Assembly (NCBI GenBank): GCA_002779825.1
Contig: PEVN01000250.1
Span: 1-41,761, forward strand
Length of the DNA stretch: 41,761 nt
From: Armatimonadetes bacterium CG06_land_8_20_14_3_00_66_21
GTDB taxonomy: Bacteria > Armatimonadota > Abditibacteriia > CG2-30-66-41
Direction: 5' to 3'
Positions 26,115 through 34,565 of the stretch are shown here, one piece after another (the first letter of the stretch is position 1; each line of letters starts with the position of its first letter). A model generated the notes under the pieces. It was not told the origin of the DNA, searched no databases, and saw only the letters and a list, made by a program, of their open reading frames with translations. The translations under genes were made by a program, and so were the position numbers.

Positions 26115-26328
26115 AACCTAGTTCGATACGCAAGCGGGAAGCCGTTCGGGAATGCTCCGGACGGTTCGGGAAGACGGTGAGAAGCCGTCACGGCCCCGCC
26201 ACTGTAACCGCCGACGCTCGCTGCCGGGAGGACCGCCTCCAGCCACTGCTCACCTGAGTGGGAAGGCGCAGCGCTTCGTGCACCCACTGCGCACGCGGAT
26301 GACGCGGAAGTCAGGAGACCGGCCCACT
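26115..26328 (+). promoter_or_regulatory. Cobalamin riboswitch (AdoCbl aptamer)
   Basis: The conserved blocks of the cobalamin aptamer occur in order: GGGAAGACGGTGAGAAGCCG near 26168, then GGCCCCGCCACTGTAA, the second core piece GCCACTGCTCACCTGAGTGG, GGGAAGGC, and the closing AAGTCAGGAGACCGGCC at 26308-26324. This class binds adenosylcobalamin or other cobalamins and turns off B12 uptake or synthesis genes. The genes downstream encode a B12 importer, which fits. An intrinsic terminator about 95 bases further on is the likely expression platform. Boundaries are estimates. Confidence 0.93.
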
Positions 26329-26399
26329 TGCCGTTGTGCACCGAGCACGCTCTGCGTGCGGCGCGCGACAACGACACCTCGAGGGAGGCGAAGTCGGTC

Positions 26400-27440
26400 T
26401 TGGATTCTCTTGCGCAATCCGGCCGCCCGCGATGGGCGGCTTTTCTTGTCTTATCGGCCTTGCCCGTACTGGTCACTGCAAACCTGGTCGGCTGCAGGGG
26501 CAGGTCCCCGGCAACCAGCTCCACCCGGCACGGAAAGTCAGCCACCGGGTCCACGCCCGTCAGCAACTCCTCCGTCGCGTTCCCACTTACGCTGACAGAC
26601 GACAAGGGCAAGCGCTGGACCTTCGACAAGCCTGCGCGGCGGATTGTCTCCCTCGCGCCGAGCGTCACCGAGCTGTTGTTCGCCATCGGCGCGGGCGACA
26701 AGGTGGTGGGCGTCACCAACTACTGCGACTACCCGCCGGAAGCCAAGGGCAAGGAGAAGATCGGCGGCTTCAAAGACCCCAGTCAGGAGCAGGTGGTCTC
26801 GCTGAACCCCGACGCGGTGATCGCGTCCCGCGGCACCCCCGACCCGATCATCGAGGAGCTGTCGGCAACGGGGATGAAGGTGTTCTGCGTCGACCACGAA
26901 GACATCCGGCGCATGTTGGCGTCGTTCTCTTCTGTCGGCAAGATTGCCGCGTGTTCCCACCGAGCGGAGAAGGTCCGGAAGCAGCTCGCGGGCCGCTGGG
27001 ACGCCGTGCTTGCGAAGACCAGACCGTTGAAGCCCGCCCAACGCCCACGCCTGCTCTACGTGGTCTGGGCGGAACCGTTGTTCACCGCCGGCCCGGGCAG
27101 CTATGCCAACGAGCTGATCGAGGCCAGCGGCGCTGTGAACATCGCCGCCGACGCGGAGTCCGACTGGCCGCAGTACTCGCTCGAAGCGGCCATCGCGAAG
27201 GACCCGCAGGTCCTGCTCCTGGCGGCCGGGCCTATGAGTGGGTTCGACGTAATCCGCGAGAAGAAGCTGGCAGAGCTGAAAGCGGACAAGCGCTGGCGCA
27301 ACGTGTCGGCAGTCAAGGACGGCCGCCTGATCGTCTTGGATGAAGACCACCTTGGTGTGCCGGGGCCGCGACTCATCGACGGTCTCAAGGAGCTGGCGAG
27401 CGCCCTTCACCCGGACCTGTTTCGGAAGTCGCCGCAATGA
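26400..27440 (+). CDS. btuF: Cobalamin-binding lipoprotein of the B12 ABC importer
   Basis: 346 residues if TTG 26400 is the start; GGGAGG lies about 11 bases upstream. This start gives a lipoprotein signal: a positively charged N-region (GRPRW), a hydrophobic core (AAFLVLSALPVLVTAN) and the lipobox LVGC with Cys32. A start further upstream (TTG 26328) is possible but would overlap the riboswitch. The mature part is a class III periplasmic-binding fold: RRIVSLAPSVTELLFAIGAG, VVGVTNYCDYP, IGGFKDPS, LNPDAVIAS and VVWAEPLFTAGPGSYANELI. It captures cobalamin outside the inner membrane and delivers it to BtuCD. It overlaps btuD by 4 bases. The riboswitch terminator lies inside its signal-peptide codons. 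Confidence 0.85.
   Translation: MDSLAQSGRPRWAAFLVLSALPVLVTANLVGCRGRSPATSSTRHGKSATGSTPVSNSSVAFPLTLTDDKGKRWTFDKPARRIVSLAPSVTELLFAIGAGDKVVGVTNYCDYPPEAKGKEKIGGFKDPSQEQVVSLNPDAVIASRGTPDPIIEELSATGMKVFCVDHEDIRRMLASFSSVGKIAACSHRAEKVRKQLAGRWDAVLAKTRPLKPAQRPRLLYVVWAEPLFTAGPGSYANELIEASGAVNIAADAESDWPQYSLEAAIAKDPQVLLLAAGPMSGFDVIREKKLAELKADKRWRNVSAVKDGRLIVLDEDHLGVPGPRLIDGLKELASALHPDLFRKSPQ
26422..26452 (+). terminator. Intrinsic terminator, probable riboswitch expression platform
   Basis: GCCGCCC (26422-26428), a 5-base loop, GGGCGGC (26434-26440), then TTTTCTTGTCTT. It is the only clear stem plus T-run terminator in the window. It lies 20 bases after the proposed btuF start, so it is inside the coding sequence. 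Confidence 0.8.
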
Positions 27441-28270
27441 ACACGGAGCCCCCCCCCGCTTTGGAGCTGGACCGGGCAACGGCCGGGTATGAAGGCTCGG
27501 TCGTCTTGGACGGATTGTCGCTCGCCGTCGCTTGCGGCGAGTTGGTCGGCGTCATCGGCCCCAATGGGTCGGGCAAGAGCACGCTGGTCAAGACGCTGAG
27601 CGGGTGGCTACCCCTCATGTCGGGGCGGGCGTTGGTGCAGGGCAAGCCGGTGGGGCAATACTCAGCCGCTGAGCGGGCGAAGACCGTCGCCGTTGTCGCC
27701 CAGAACGCGGAGCTGCCCTTCGCCTTCTCCGTCTGGGATGTCGCGTCGATGGGGCGCTATGCCCACCTCGGCCCGTTCCGGTCTGAGACCCGCCAGGACC
27801 GCGAGATTGTCGAGCGGAGCCTCGAGCTGACCGGCTGCGCCCGGCTAAGAGACCGACTGATCACGAACCTCAGCGGCGGCGAACGCCAACGAGTGATGGT
27901 TGCCCGCGCGCTGGCACAGCAGGCTTCCATCCTCCTGCTGGACGAACCGACGAATCATCTCGACCTCCACCACCAACTCGGCTTCGCTCGGCTTCTGCTG
28001 GAGCTCCACGAGACCGAGAAGCTGACGGTGCTCTGGGTCTCCCACGACCTCAACCTGGCCAGCGAGTTCTGCGAGCGGCTGCTCCTGATCACCGAGGGCA
28101 ACGTGACCGCCGATGGACCACCGGCCGACGTGCTCACCGCCGACGTGATCCACCGAGCGTATGGCCTCCGCGTGCCGGTCCAGCCGAACCCCTTGACCGG
28201 GCGGCCGCAGGTCATTCTGGCGAACCAGCGCCGCGCGGCGACGGCAGCCCAGGGGGGCGACGCAGCATGA
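27437..28270 (+). CDS. btuD: ATP-binding subunit of the B12 ABC importer
   Basis: 277 residues. It has a complete ABC ATPase: Walker A GPNGSGKST (about 38-46), a Q-loop in VAVVAQNAELPF, the signature LSGGERQR, Walker B ILLLDEPTNHLD with the catalytic Glu, and the H-loop WVSHDLN. The class matches the FecE/BtuD ATPases of iron-siderophore, haem and B12 importers. The start ATG overlaps the btuF stop, and the stop overlaps the btuC start (ATGA on both sides), so the three are translated as one unit. B12 specificity is inferred from the riboswitch and the BtuF-like protein, because siderophore importers look the same. It hydrolyses ATP at the cytosolic face to drive import. Confidence 0.93.
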   Translation: MNTEPPPALELDRATAGYEGSVVLDGLSLAVACGELVGVIGPNGSGKSTLVKTLSGWLPLMSGRALVQGKPVGQYSAAERAKTVAVVAQNAELPFAFSVWDVASMGRYAHLGPFRSETRQDREIVERSLELTGCARLRDRLITNLSGGERQRVMVARALAQQASILLLDEPTNHLDLHHQLGFARLLLELHETEKLTVLWVSHDLNLASEFCERLLLITEGNVTADGPPADVLTADVIHRAYGLRVPVQPNPLTGRPQVILANQRRAATAAQGGDAA

Positions 28271-29316
28271 GCGACTCCCGCGGCCGGGCGTGGCCGTTCC
28301 GCGCATGGATGGCGGCGTCGCTGCTGGCCTTGGTGCTGGTTTGCAGTCTTTCCCTCGGTCTGGGCGCTTCCCACCTGGCCCTGGGCCGCGTCTGGGGGAT
28401 CTGCTGGGAATGCGCGCGCAGCCTGTGCACCGGTCAAGGACTGCCGACAGACCCCGACCACACCATCGTGCTGCAGATCCGCTTGGTCCGGGTGGTCCTC
28501 GCCTGCCTGGTGGGGGCCGCCTTGGCGCTGTCGGGCACCATCATGCAGGCGCTGTTCCAGAATCCCATGGCGGATCCGTACCTTCTGGGCATCTCCGCCG
28601 GGGCTTCGCTGGGCGCCGTGGCCGCGATGACCATGGGCATCGAGTTCACAGCGGGAGGCATGGGAGCCACTTCGGTGCTGGCATTCGTCGGGGCGCTGGC
28701 CATCGCGGCCGTGGTCTACGCGCTGTCTGTCCACAGCGGGCGCGTGCACACTGGCACGCTGCTGCTGACAGGGATCGCGTTGGGCTCGCTGGTTGCCTCG
28801 CTCACGTCGCTGATGATCATTCTGCACGACCGCGATGTGCACGGCGTGCTGTTCTGGCTGATGGGCGGACTCACCGGCCGCCGCTGGATCCATGTGGCGG
28901 CCTTGCTCCCTCAGGTGGTTCTCTGTGCCGGAGTGGGCATTGCGCTCTCGCGCACCCTCAACGTCCTGCTCATGGGCGATGAACAGGCCAGCAACCTCGG
29001 GGTCAACGTGGGTTCCCTGAAGAAGCTGCTGCTGGCGCTGGCCTCCCTGTCGGCAGCGGGAGCAGTCGCTGTCAGCGGCCTCATCGGCTTTGTGGGGCTG
29101 ATCGTCCCCCACCTGTGCCGGCTGTGGGTGGGCAGCGACCATCGCCGCCTGATCCCGCTGTCGCTCGTCGTCGGCGCACTGCTCCTGGTCGGCGCCGATG
29201 CCGCTGCCCGGGTAGTCGTCGCGCCCTCAGAACTCCCCCTCGGCATCATCACCAGTGCGCTTGGGTGTCCCTTCTTTCTCTACCTGCTACGCCGGCACGG
29301 GCCGCGAGGTATGTGA
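28267..29316 (+). CDS. btuC: Permease subunit of the B12 ABC importer (FecCD family)
   Basis: 349 residues with about ten transmembrane helices, the usual number for FecCD permeases. Landmarks are LVRVVLACLVGAALALSGTI, QALFQNPMADPYLLGISAGA (the most conserved motif of the family), GVLFWLMGGLTGRRW and SGLIGFVGLIVPHLCRLWVG, which contains the loop contacting the ATPase. It forms the membrane channel as a dimer with two BtuD subunits. It is the last gene of the operon. No terminator with a T-run follows; the next 300 bases hold repeats and hairpins. Confidence 0.93.
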   Translation: MSDSRGRAWPFRAWMAASLLALVLVCSLSLGLGASHLALGRVWGICWECARSLCTGQGLPTDPDHTIVLQIRLVRVVLACLVGAALALSGTIMQALFQNPMADPYLLGISAGASLGAVAAMTMGIEFTAGGMGATSVLAFVGALAIAAVVYALSVHSGRVHTGTLLLTGIALGSLVASLTSLMIILHDRDVHGVLFWLMGGLTGRRWIHVAALLPQVVLCAGVGIALSRTLNVLLMGDEQASNLGVNVGSLKKLLLALASLSAAGAVAVSGLIGFVGLIVPHLCRLWVGSDHRRLIPLSLVVGALLLVGADAAARVVVAPSELPLGIITSALGCPFFLYLLRRHGPRGM

Positions 29317-29620
29317 CCGAGATCTTGGGTGGCGCAACAGGGCCTGGCACGGAGCGCTGCACGTGAACAATGCGAGCGGTTAGACTGTCTTAGGAACCAC
29401 TCGTGTTCGCGCTTCGCCCAAACACCTTGACCGAGGGGAACGCGGGGACGACGTCGGGGCAGACTTGTGTGTCTGCCCACGGTGTATCAATGCGTCTGCC
29501 CTGAGCGGGGCGGGCGCGCGGGCACCGCCCCTACGCGCTGCACCTCGCGTCCTCCAAGACGACAGGGAGACGCGAAACCTCCGCGTCCGTTCGCGGGTAT
29601 CAGTTCTTGCTGTGAGCGAA
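29317..29620. other. Repeat-rich intergenic region after btuC
   Basis: About 300 bases without a recognisable gene. It holds the hairpin GGGCAGAC/GTCTGCCC (about 29457-29479) and a GC hairpin GGGGCGG/CCGCCCC (about 29509-29535). It also holds a copy of a dispersed motif, TAGGAACCACTCGTGTTCGC and CTTCGC, at 29391-29416. No good promoter for the next gene is visible. Confidence 0.5.
29391..29416 (+). repeat. Dispersed upstream motif, copy 1
   Basis: TAGGAACCACTCGTGTTCGC followed by GCTTCGC. It differs by only a few transitions from the minus-strand sequences upstream of the selenoprotein (about 36497-36522) and of the zinc-ribbon-like gene (about 34394-34422). All three copies point toward the downstream gene. 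Confidence 0.5.
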
Positions 29621-32600
29621 ATGACCCGAACCCAACAGGACTCTCCGGCGAGCCTCCCCACACCACTCAGCGGCGCGAGCGCGCTCGTGCTGCGAGCAGG
29701 CCGCAGCCCCGTGGTGCTCGCCCTGCTCCTCGGGCTTTTCGGGGCGGTCCGCCTTCCGGTCGCCGAGGAGACGCCGCACTACACCTGGGTCGAGCAGAGC
29801 TGCGCCCCCGCCTACGACTGCCGCTTCGCCTACGTCCCGCTGAAACACCGGAGCGACTTCGTCTTGGCGATTGACCACCAGCCCAACGGGGACCACTATC
29901 GCCTCACTGTGGGGCGAACCGGACTTGAGCTTGAGGCAGTCACCAACGGCGAGGTCACGCAGTTGGGCAGGGCCCGTGGGTACCGGCCCCGGAGCTTCAC
30001 CCAGGAGATGGAGGTCGTCGTGAAGCGGCGCCCCGGCACCATTGCAGTCGTGCAGGGCCCGGAAATCGTCCTCTCGGTCGTGGCCGACCAATTCGCGGAA
30101 GGCAGCCTGGGGTACCTCGGCACCCTTGGCGACGAGTCACAGCCGGAAGTGCGCTACCAGCCGGTAGCCGAAGTGCACTTCGCCGACGACTTCATGCGTG
30201 CAGCCTCCGATAGCAGTGCCTGGCAGCAGCGTTCCGGGCGCTGGGTCATGAATAGCGTGAGCAGATTGGGCAGTAAGCCCACGATGAGCTCCAACCCATT
30301 TTGCGTGGTGAACAGGGCAAAGGACCGTTCGCTGTTGACGGCGGGCGACTGGTTCTGGGACGACTACGCGGCCAGCGCTTCTGCCCGGGCGGAAGGCGAC
30401 GGCTGGCTCGGGATTGCCGCCTACTGCCGGAGCGAGAGCAACTACCTGCTGTTTCGCTGGAGCAGCAGCAGGCAGGTGGGCGGCGGCCTTAAGCAGCTCG
30501 TAGCCGTCACGGACGGGCGCGAGTGGGTCCTGGCGGCGGCGGCAGGCGGGTACCAGTCCGAGCAGTGGTACCGCCTGGCAATCAAGGCCACGGACGCCTA
30601 CGTCGGCGGGTACATCGACGACAGAGAAGTCCTCCGCGCCCGCAACGACTCCTTTGGCGGCGGACCTATGGGACTGTTCACGGAGGGGCTGGACCTGGCG
30701 TACTTCGATGACGTGGTCGCCCAGTCGTGCCGGGATGTGTACGATGATTTCGACCGGCCGGGCGGCCTCAAGTGGACCACCGTTGGCGGGGCCTGGCGCT
30801 GCGACCGCGGCCGGTTCTTGAGCGCGCCTTGTCGAGACGACGCTCCGGCAATGGTCGTCGCCGGTGAGCGCGACTGGCGGGACTACGCTGCCACGGCTAC
30901 GTTCACTGCGGAGGGCACCGGCGCGGTTGGGCTTGCGGTGAACGTGCAGAGCCCGGAGGACTACCTCTTGCTGCAAGCAAGCGAAGCGGCAGGAGGAGGA
31001 GCCCGAACGGCGATCTCCCTCGTTGTGGTCGAAGCAGGGAAGAGACAGGTCAGGAGTCAGCATGTCGTCGAGGGAGCGCTCTCCGGCAGCCACTCTCTCA
31101 AACTCACCACCGACAACGGCTACCTGGCCGGCGAATGGGACGGCCGGCGCGTGGTCGAGGCAATCGACTTCAGTTGCCGGCCGGGCAAAGTGGCGCTGCT
31201 GCATGCGCAGAAGAGTCCCGTGCTGTTTGAAGACCTGGGGGTGGAGTTCGTCGGCGAGGCGGAGACCGTCGAGCAGCCCGCGGTCGCCGAAAGCATGGTG
31301 ACCGACAACCTGATGGTGGACTGGTCGTCCCCGCAGGGCGCCTGGCGGCGCCCCGATCCGGGTTCGGGCGGAGTGCGGTGGCATCGCGGTACGTTCTTCG
31401 ACGATGCTGTACTCAAGCTTCCCTTGACCCAGGCGCGGACCCGACAACTGGAGATCATCCTGGCAGGAGAGAAGGGGCGCGCCGATCAGGGCTACCACGT
31501 TCTCTTGGACGGCGCGGGTAGCTGCACACTCTCGAAGCTTGGCAAGCAACTCGGCAGCGCGGTCCTGCCTGCCGACGGCGACTCGCTGTGGATCGGGCTG
31601 CGCGGCACCGTCGTCACGGTCACGGTCGAGGGCACCGCGCCCCTGCTGCACTACCTCGATGACACGCCGCCTTCCGGGCACTTGTTGGGCCTCGCCTCAG
31701 GTTCAGCGGGCGTGGACTTTGCCTCACTTGAGGTGTCGTCCCGGAACATGCTGGACTACGTGTTCACGCGCGCCCCGGTGGACTGGTACGTTCAGCGCGG
31801 CCTATGGGGCACCACGACTCGCTGGAACTGCAAGAAGGACTGGTCGTTCTTCGGTGCCCACAAGTACGCCGACTACTGCGTGCCGACCATCTGGAGCAAG
31901 CAGGCGTTCCGGGGCGACTTGGTGCTGGAGATGTACGCCGGCCTGCCCATGGACACCAGCCCCAACCCGGGCTACACGGATCCCAGCAACCTCAACTGCA
32001 CGCTGTTCGGCAATGGCCGCGACCTCAGCAGCGGGTACAGCTTCATCTACGCGGGTTGGCACAACACTCGTTCGGTCCTCTTCCGCCAGGCCCAGGAGGT
32101 GGGCGCCAGCACACGGCACCACTTCGTCAACCCCATCAGCAGCAACCCGGCGTTCCATCGCCACTGGTTCTACATCCGGGCTGAGAAGATCGGCAACCGC
32201 CTGACGTACTCCGTCGACGACAGCCCCGTCGCGGAGTACGTGGACCCCGACCCGCTAACTGCCGGCCGCGTCGCGCTGTGGAGCTTCAACAACGGGCTCA
32301 TGGTCGCTCGGGCCCGGATCTGGTTCCAGGAGAAGACCGAGGGGTCGCGCTTCCCGGAGCCGTTGGATCGGCCGAAGGCCAGACCGCGTACACTCAGCGT
32401 CCGCAGTGGCCTCTCCTGCACCTTCGAGCGCGATCTGGGTACCTTCGACACAACGGGCCTGCCTGCCGATGCCGCCCTCTTGGAGCGCGACTCGTCCACC
32501 AGCGCCAAGGGCCGCTACAGCCTCAAGGCGACCAACTCCACCTCGGGCGGCTCATTCGCTTTCTGGGCCGCCAATACCGAGCTGAATCTCAACGAAGCCC

Positions 32601-32968
32601 CGTATCTCTCCTTCGACTACCGGTTCCCGCCCGAAGCGAAGGTAAACCTCTACCTGAAGATCGACAAGCGCTACTACGCCCTCGTCCTCACCGGCGAGGA
32701 GCAGTCCGAAACGGTAGCCAGAGTGATTGGCCGGATCCCGGACTTCACCGCGGACGGGCAGTGGCACCACGCGGAGTTTGACCTGCTCGGCGCGATCAAG
32801 ACGGCGTATGGCGGCCGGGTTCCGGGAGACGTGCAGTCGGTGTCCTTCGCCACTCCTCGCGGATCGTACCTATGGTGCGGGTTCGGAGGGAACCCCTGGG
32901 GTACCACGCTCAACCTCGACAACTTCTACCTGGGCGGCTACCCGAAGGGTGCGGCAGCGGGGTCGTAG
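29621..32968 (+). CDS. Large secreted protein of tandem ConA-like (LamG/DUF1080-type) domains
   Basis: 1115 residues from ATG 29621; the frame is open back to 29465 and GTG 29612 is an alternative, with no clear Shine-Dalgarno for either. A hydrophobic stretch near 30-43 (VVLALLLGLFGAVRL) is read as a signal peptide. Repeated jelly-roll units follow, each with a strand pair such as FADDFMRAASDSSAWQQRSG, WFWDDYAASASARAEGDGW and YFDDVVAQ, then DVYDDFDRPGGLKWTTVGG. A third unit (DYVFTRAPVDWYVQRGLWG, about 700-900) and a C-terminal sandwich (YLSFDYRFPPEAKVNLYLKI, LNLDNFYLGGY) complete it. No enzyme active site is evident. Such proteins bind or process glycans outside the cell; this is inferred from fold resemblance only. 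Confidence 0.75.
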   Translation: MTRTQQDSPASLPTPLSGASALVLRAGRSPVVLALLLGLFGAVRLPVAEETPHYTWVEQSCAPAYDCRFAYVPLKHRSDFVLAIDHQPNGDHYRLTVGRTGLELEAVTNGEVTQLGRARGYRPRSFTQEMEVVVKRRPGTIAVVQGPEIVLSVVADQFAEGSLGYLGTLGDESQPEVRYQPVAEVHFADDFMRAASDSSAWQQRSGRWVMNSVSRLGSKPTMSSNPFCVVNRAKDRSLLTAGDWFWDDYAASASARAEGDGWLGIAAYCRSESNYLLFRWSSSRQVGGGLKQLVAVTDGREWVLAAAAGGYQSEQWYRLAIKATDAYVGGYIDDREVLRARNDSFGGGPMGLFTEGLDLAYFDDVVAQSCRDVYDDFDRPGGLKWTTVGGAWRCDRGRFLSAPCRDDAPAMVVAGERDWRDYAATATFTAEGTGAVGLAVNVQSPEDYLLLQASEAAGGGARTAISLVVVEAGKRQVRSQHVVEGALSGSHSLKLTTDNGYLAGEWDGRRVVEAIDFSCRPGKVALLHAQKSPVLFEDLGVEFVGEAETVEQPAVAESMVTDNLMVDWSSPQGAWRRPDPGSGGVRWHRGTFFDDAVLKLPLTQARTRQLEIILAGEKGRADQGYHVLLDGAGSCTLSKLGKQLGSAVLPADGDSLWIGLRGTVVTVTVEGTAPLLHYLDDTPPSGHLLGLASGSAGVDFASLEVSSRNMLDYVFTRAPVDWYVQRGLWGTTTRWNCKKDWSFFGAHKYADYCVPTIWSKQAFRGDLVLEMYAGLPMDTSPNPGYTDPSNLNCTLFGNGRDLSSGYSFIYAGWHNTRSVLFRQAQEVGASTRHHFVNPISSNPAFHRHWFYIRAEKIGNRLTYSVDDSPVAEYVDPDPLTAGRVALWSFNNGLMVARARIWFQEKTEGSRFPEPLDRPKARPRTLSVRSGLSCTFERDLGTFDTTGLPADAALLERDSSTSAKGRYSLKATNSTSGGSFAFWAANTELNLNEAPYLSFDYRFPPEAKVNLYLKIDKRYYALVLTGEEQSETVARVIGRIPDFTADGQWHHAEFDLLGAIKTAYGGRVPGDVQSVSFATPRGSYLWCGFGGNPWGTTLNLDNFYLGGYPKGAAAGS

Positions 32969-32987
32969 GGTCCTCCGCTCCGGCACG

Positions 32988-33012
32988 TTTTCCACAACTC
33001 GTGGAAATCCTG
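32988..33012. other. AT-rich dyad with DnaA-box-like sequences between convergent genes
   Basis: TTTCCAC-AACTC-GTGGAAA is a perfect 7-bp dyad. It contains TTTTCCACA, one mismatch from the DnaA box TTATCCACA, and on the other strand TTTCCACGA. CCTGTCAACAAC follows, and CTCTCCACAGG lies about 80 bases on. It may be only a bidirectional termination hairpin. Confidence 0.35.
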
Positions 33013-33132
33013 TCAACAACTATCCCGCCCGGATAGCCCTGTTGCGCGCAATCACGGCAGTTGCCCACGCCCTTCCCTGACTCTCCACAGGTTGTGCCAG
33101 GAACCTTCTCGGGCTGCTCTTGCCCGCCCCAC

Positions 33133-34047
33133 TTACGCACCGGGTCTATCCTGTTCGAGGATCTCGGGTGTCGCCATCTCGTCCACGACCGTCGCCGTCA
33201 GGAGGACCGCCAACTCCGTCTCGCCCTTCTCAAACGCCTCGCGTTTGAACAGGGCCGCGAGCAGTGGGGTCTCCTTCACGTACGGCGAATCCTTGAAGCG
33301 CTTGACCTGCTCCGGGGACACCAGCCCACCGAGCGCGAGGGTCTCACCACCGCGGACAGCGATAAAGCTGGTGATCTGGCGTACGTGGAACGCGGGAACC
33401 CTCTGCCCCTCCACCTCGACCGTCTGGCTGTGGTCCACCGAGCTGACTTCCACGCGGATCCGGAGGGCGATGTGACCGCCCTCCATGACGGATTCCGGAA
33501 TCAGCGTCGCGTGGATGCCGAACGGGCGGTGCTCGACCTGCGGTTTGGGCTTCTGTCCCGGTAGCCCACCGTCTTGCTCCTCGGTCTGGTTCCCGGCCTT
33601 CGAAATGGGGACCAGACCGCCGACCACCAACTCCGCTCGCGTGCCCACCAGAGCCCGCAGGGTCGGTTCTGACAGCACCCGGGCGTCGCCGCTCTTTACC
33701 AGCGAGTCGAGGCACTTGAGCAAGCGGGCTGCCCTGTCCTTCGGGTCGGCGGAGAGATCCAGCCGCGCCTCATCCAGTAGCGACCCGAGGCGCATGGGAT
33801 AGGCCGGCGACTCTCCTGCGGCAGCCCTGTACGAACCGGACTCCAAGGTCGCCCAGATGACGCCCAGCTTCTTCAGCCCGTCCTTGCTGATCTCCAAGAT
33901 CCGCATCTGGCAGTCCACCTGCTGAGCGGGACCCTTGGTCTTGCGCCCCGCGTCAGGCGCAGGCTCAGCCCACACCCCGGTCGTCACGCACCCCACCGCC
34001 CCGAACGCCACGATCGCCCACCGGCTACGTCTTCCCCTGTTGCTCAC
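33133..34047 (-). CDS. Short secretin-domain protein (type II/III secretion or pilus secretin C-domain)
   Basis: 304 residues from GTG 34047 with AAAGGA nearby. A signal peptide (WAIVAFGAVGCVTTGVWA) is followed by a compact N-terminal part and then the secretin core: ARVLSEPTLRALVGTRAELVV, FGIHATLIPESVMEGGHIAL, VPAFHVRQITSFIAVRGGET and LALGGLV, KETPLLAALFKRE, and ETELAVLLTATVV. These match the GspD/PilQ beta-barrel signature. Typical secretins are 500-700 residues with several N-domains, which this protein lacks, and no pilus or secretion gene is adjacent. It may form a small outer-membrane ring or be a single-domain relative with another role. It follows the 67-residue gene by 83 bases on the same strand. 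Confidence 0.8.
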   Translation of the reverse strand: MSNRGRRSRWAIVAFGAVGCVTTGVWAEPAPDAGRKTKGPAQQVDCQMRILEISKDGLKKLGVIWATLESGSYRAAAGESPAYPMRLGSLLDEARLDLSADPKDRAARLLKCLDSLVKSGDARVLSEPTLRALVGTRAELVVGGLVPISKAGNQTEEQDGGLPGQKPKPQVEHRPFGIHATLIPESVMEGGHIALRIRVEVSSVDHSQTVEVEGQRVPAFHVRQITSFIAVRGGETLALGGLVSPEQVKRFKDSPYVKETPLLAALFKREAFEKGETELAVLLTATVVDEMATPEILEQDRPGA

Positions 34048-34130
34048 CTTCCTTTGGACTAGCGTGCCGCTGGCATTCTACTCGGTTGGGCGCGACCCCG
34101 CAAGCCGATGGGGGAGCCGTGCGCCAGGCG

Positions 34131-34334
34131 CTACAGTTCCAGCGGCCGGCACAGGTCTCCCTGGTCGGCCGACACGTACCCGCACCGCTCGCAGAGATAC
34201 GCCGCTCCCTTGGCCTTCTTCGCCATCTTCTTGACCTTGCCCTTGGCTGCGAGTCCGCAGATCTTGCCGGCTTTCGCGCGGCCTTGAAGGGCCTTCGTTG
34301 CCCGTCCCTTGCTGGTGGAGTCGTCGTTGCCCAT
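34131..34334 (-). CDS. Small basic zinc-ribbon-like protein
   Basis: 67 residues. The N-terminal two thirds are rich in Lys, Ala and Gly (KGKVKKMAKKAKG), and the C-terminus AYLCERCGYVSADQGDLCRP has a CxxC pair and a third Cys. That resembles a rubredoxin-like or zinc-ribbon knuckle. AAGGAG lies about 12 bases before the ATG. I recognise similar small proteins ending in 'CxxCGxVxxxxGxxC' in Planctomycetota but know of no function. A basic tail plus a zinc knuckle suggests nucleic-acid contact (inference). Its leader matches that of the selenoprotein and of the alcohol dehydrogenase. Confidence 0.65.
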   Translation of the reverse strand: MGNDDSTSKGRATKALQGRAKAGKICGLAAKGKVKKMAKKAKGAAYLCERCGYVSADQGDLCRPLEL

Positions 34335-34339
34335 GGGGT

Positions 34340-34422
34340 GTTTGTGTCTCCTTCAAGAATGCGTCGTCAAGCCGAGCCGCGACGGGGTACTCAAGCGAAA
34401 CGCGAGCATGAGTGAGTCCCAC
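34340..34422 (-). repeat. Recurring leader module, copy upstream of the zinc-ribbon-like gene
   Basis: Read on the minus strand: GACTCACTCATGCTCGCG and TTTCGCTTGA, then CCCCGTCGCGGCTCGGCTTG and CGCATTCTTGAAGGAG before the ATG. The last two blocks recur before the selenoprotein and the alcohol dehydrogenase. Here the palindromic element present at the other two sites is absent, so this copy may show the uninterrupted state. Confidence 0.5.
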
Positions 34423-34565
34423 TCAGAGGTGGTTGGCGGGTCTGCTGATCCCGGCCGGTGCGCGGGTCTGAAGCGTTGATCGCAGTTGAGAGGATGACGC
34501 TTCGCAAACCGGCAGTGAACGCACGAGTCAGCGCACCCCTCAAGCGCCTCGCCGCCCCCGGGACT

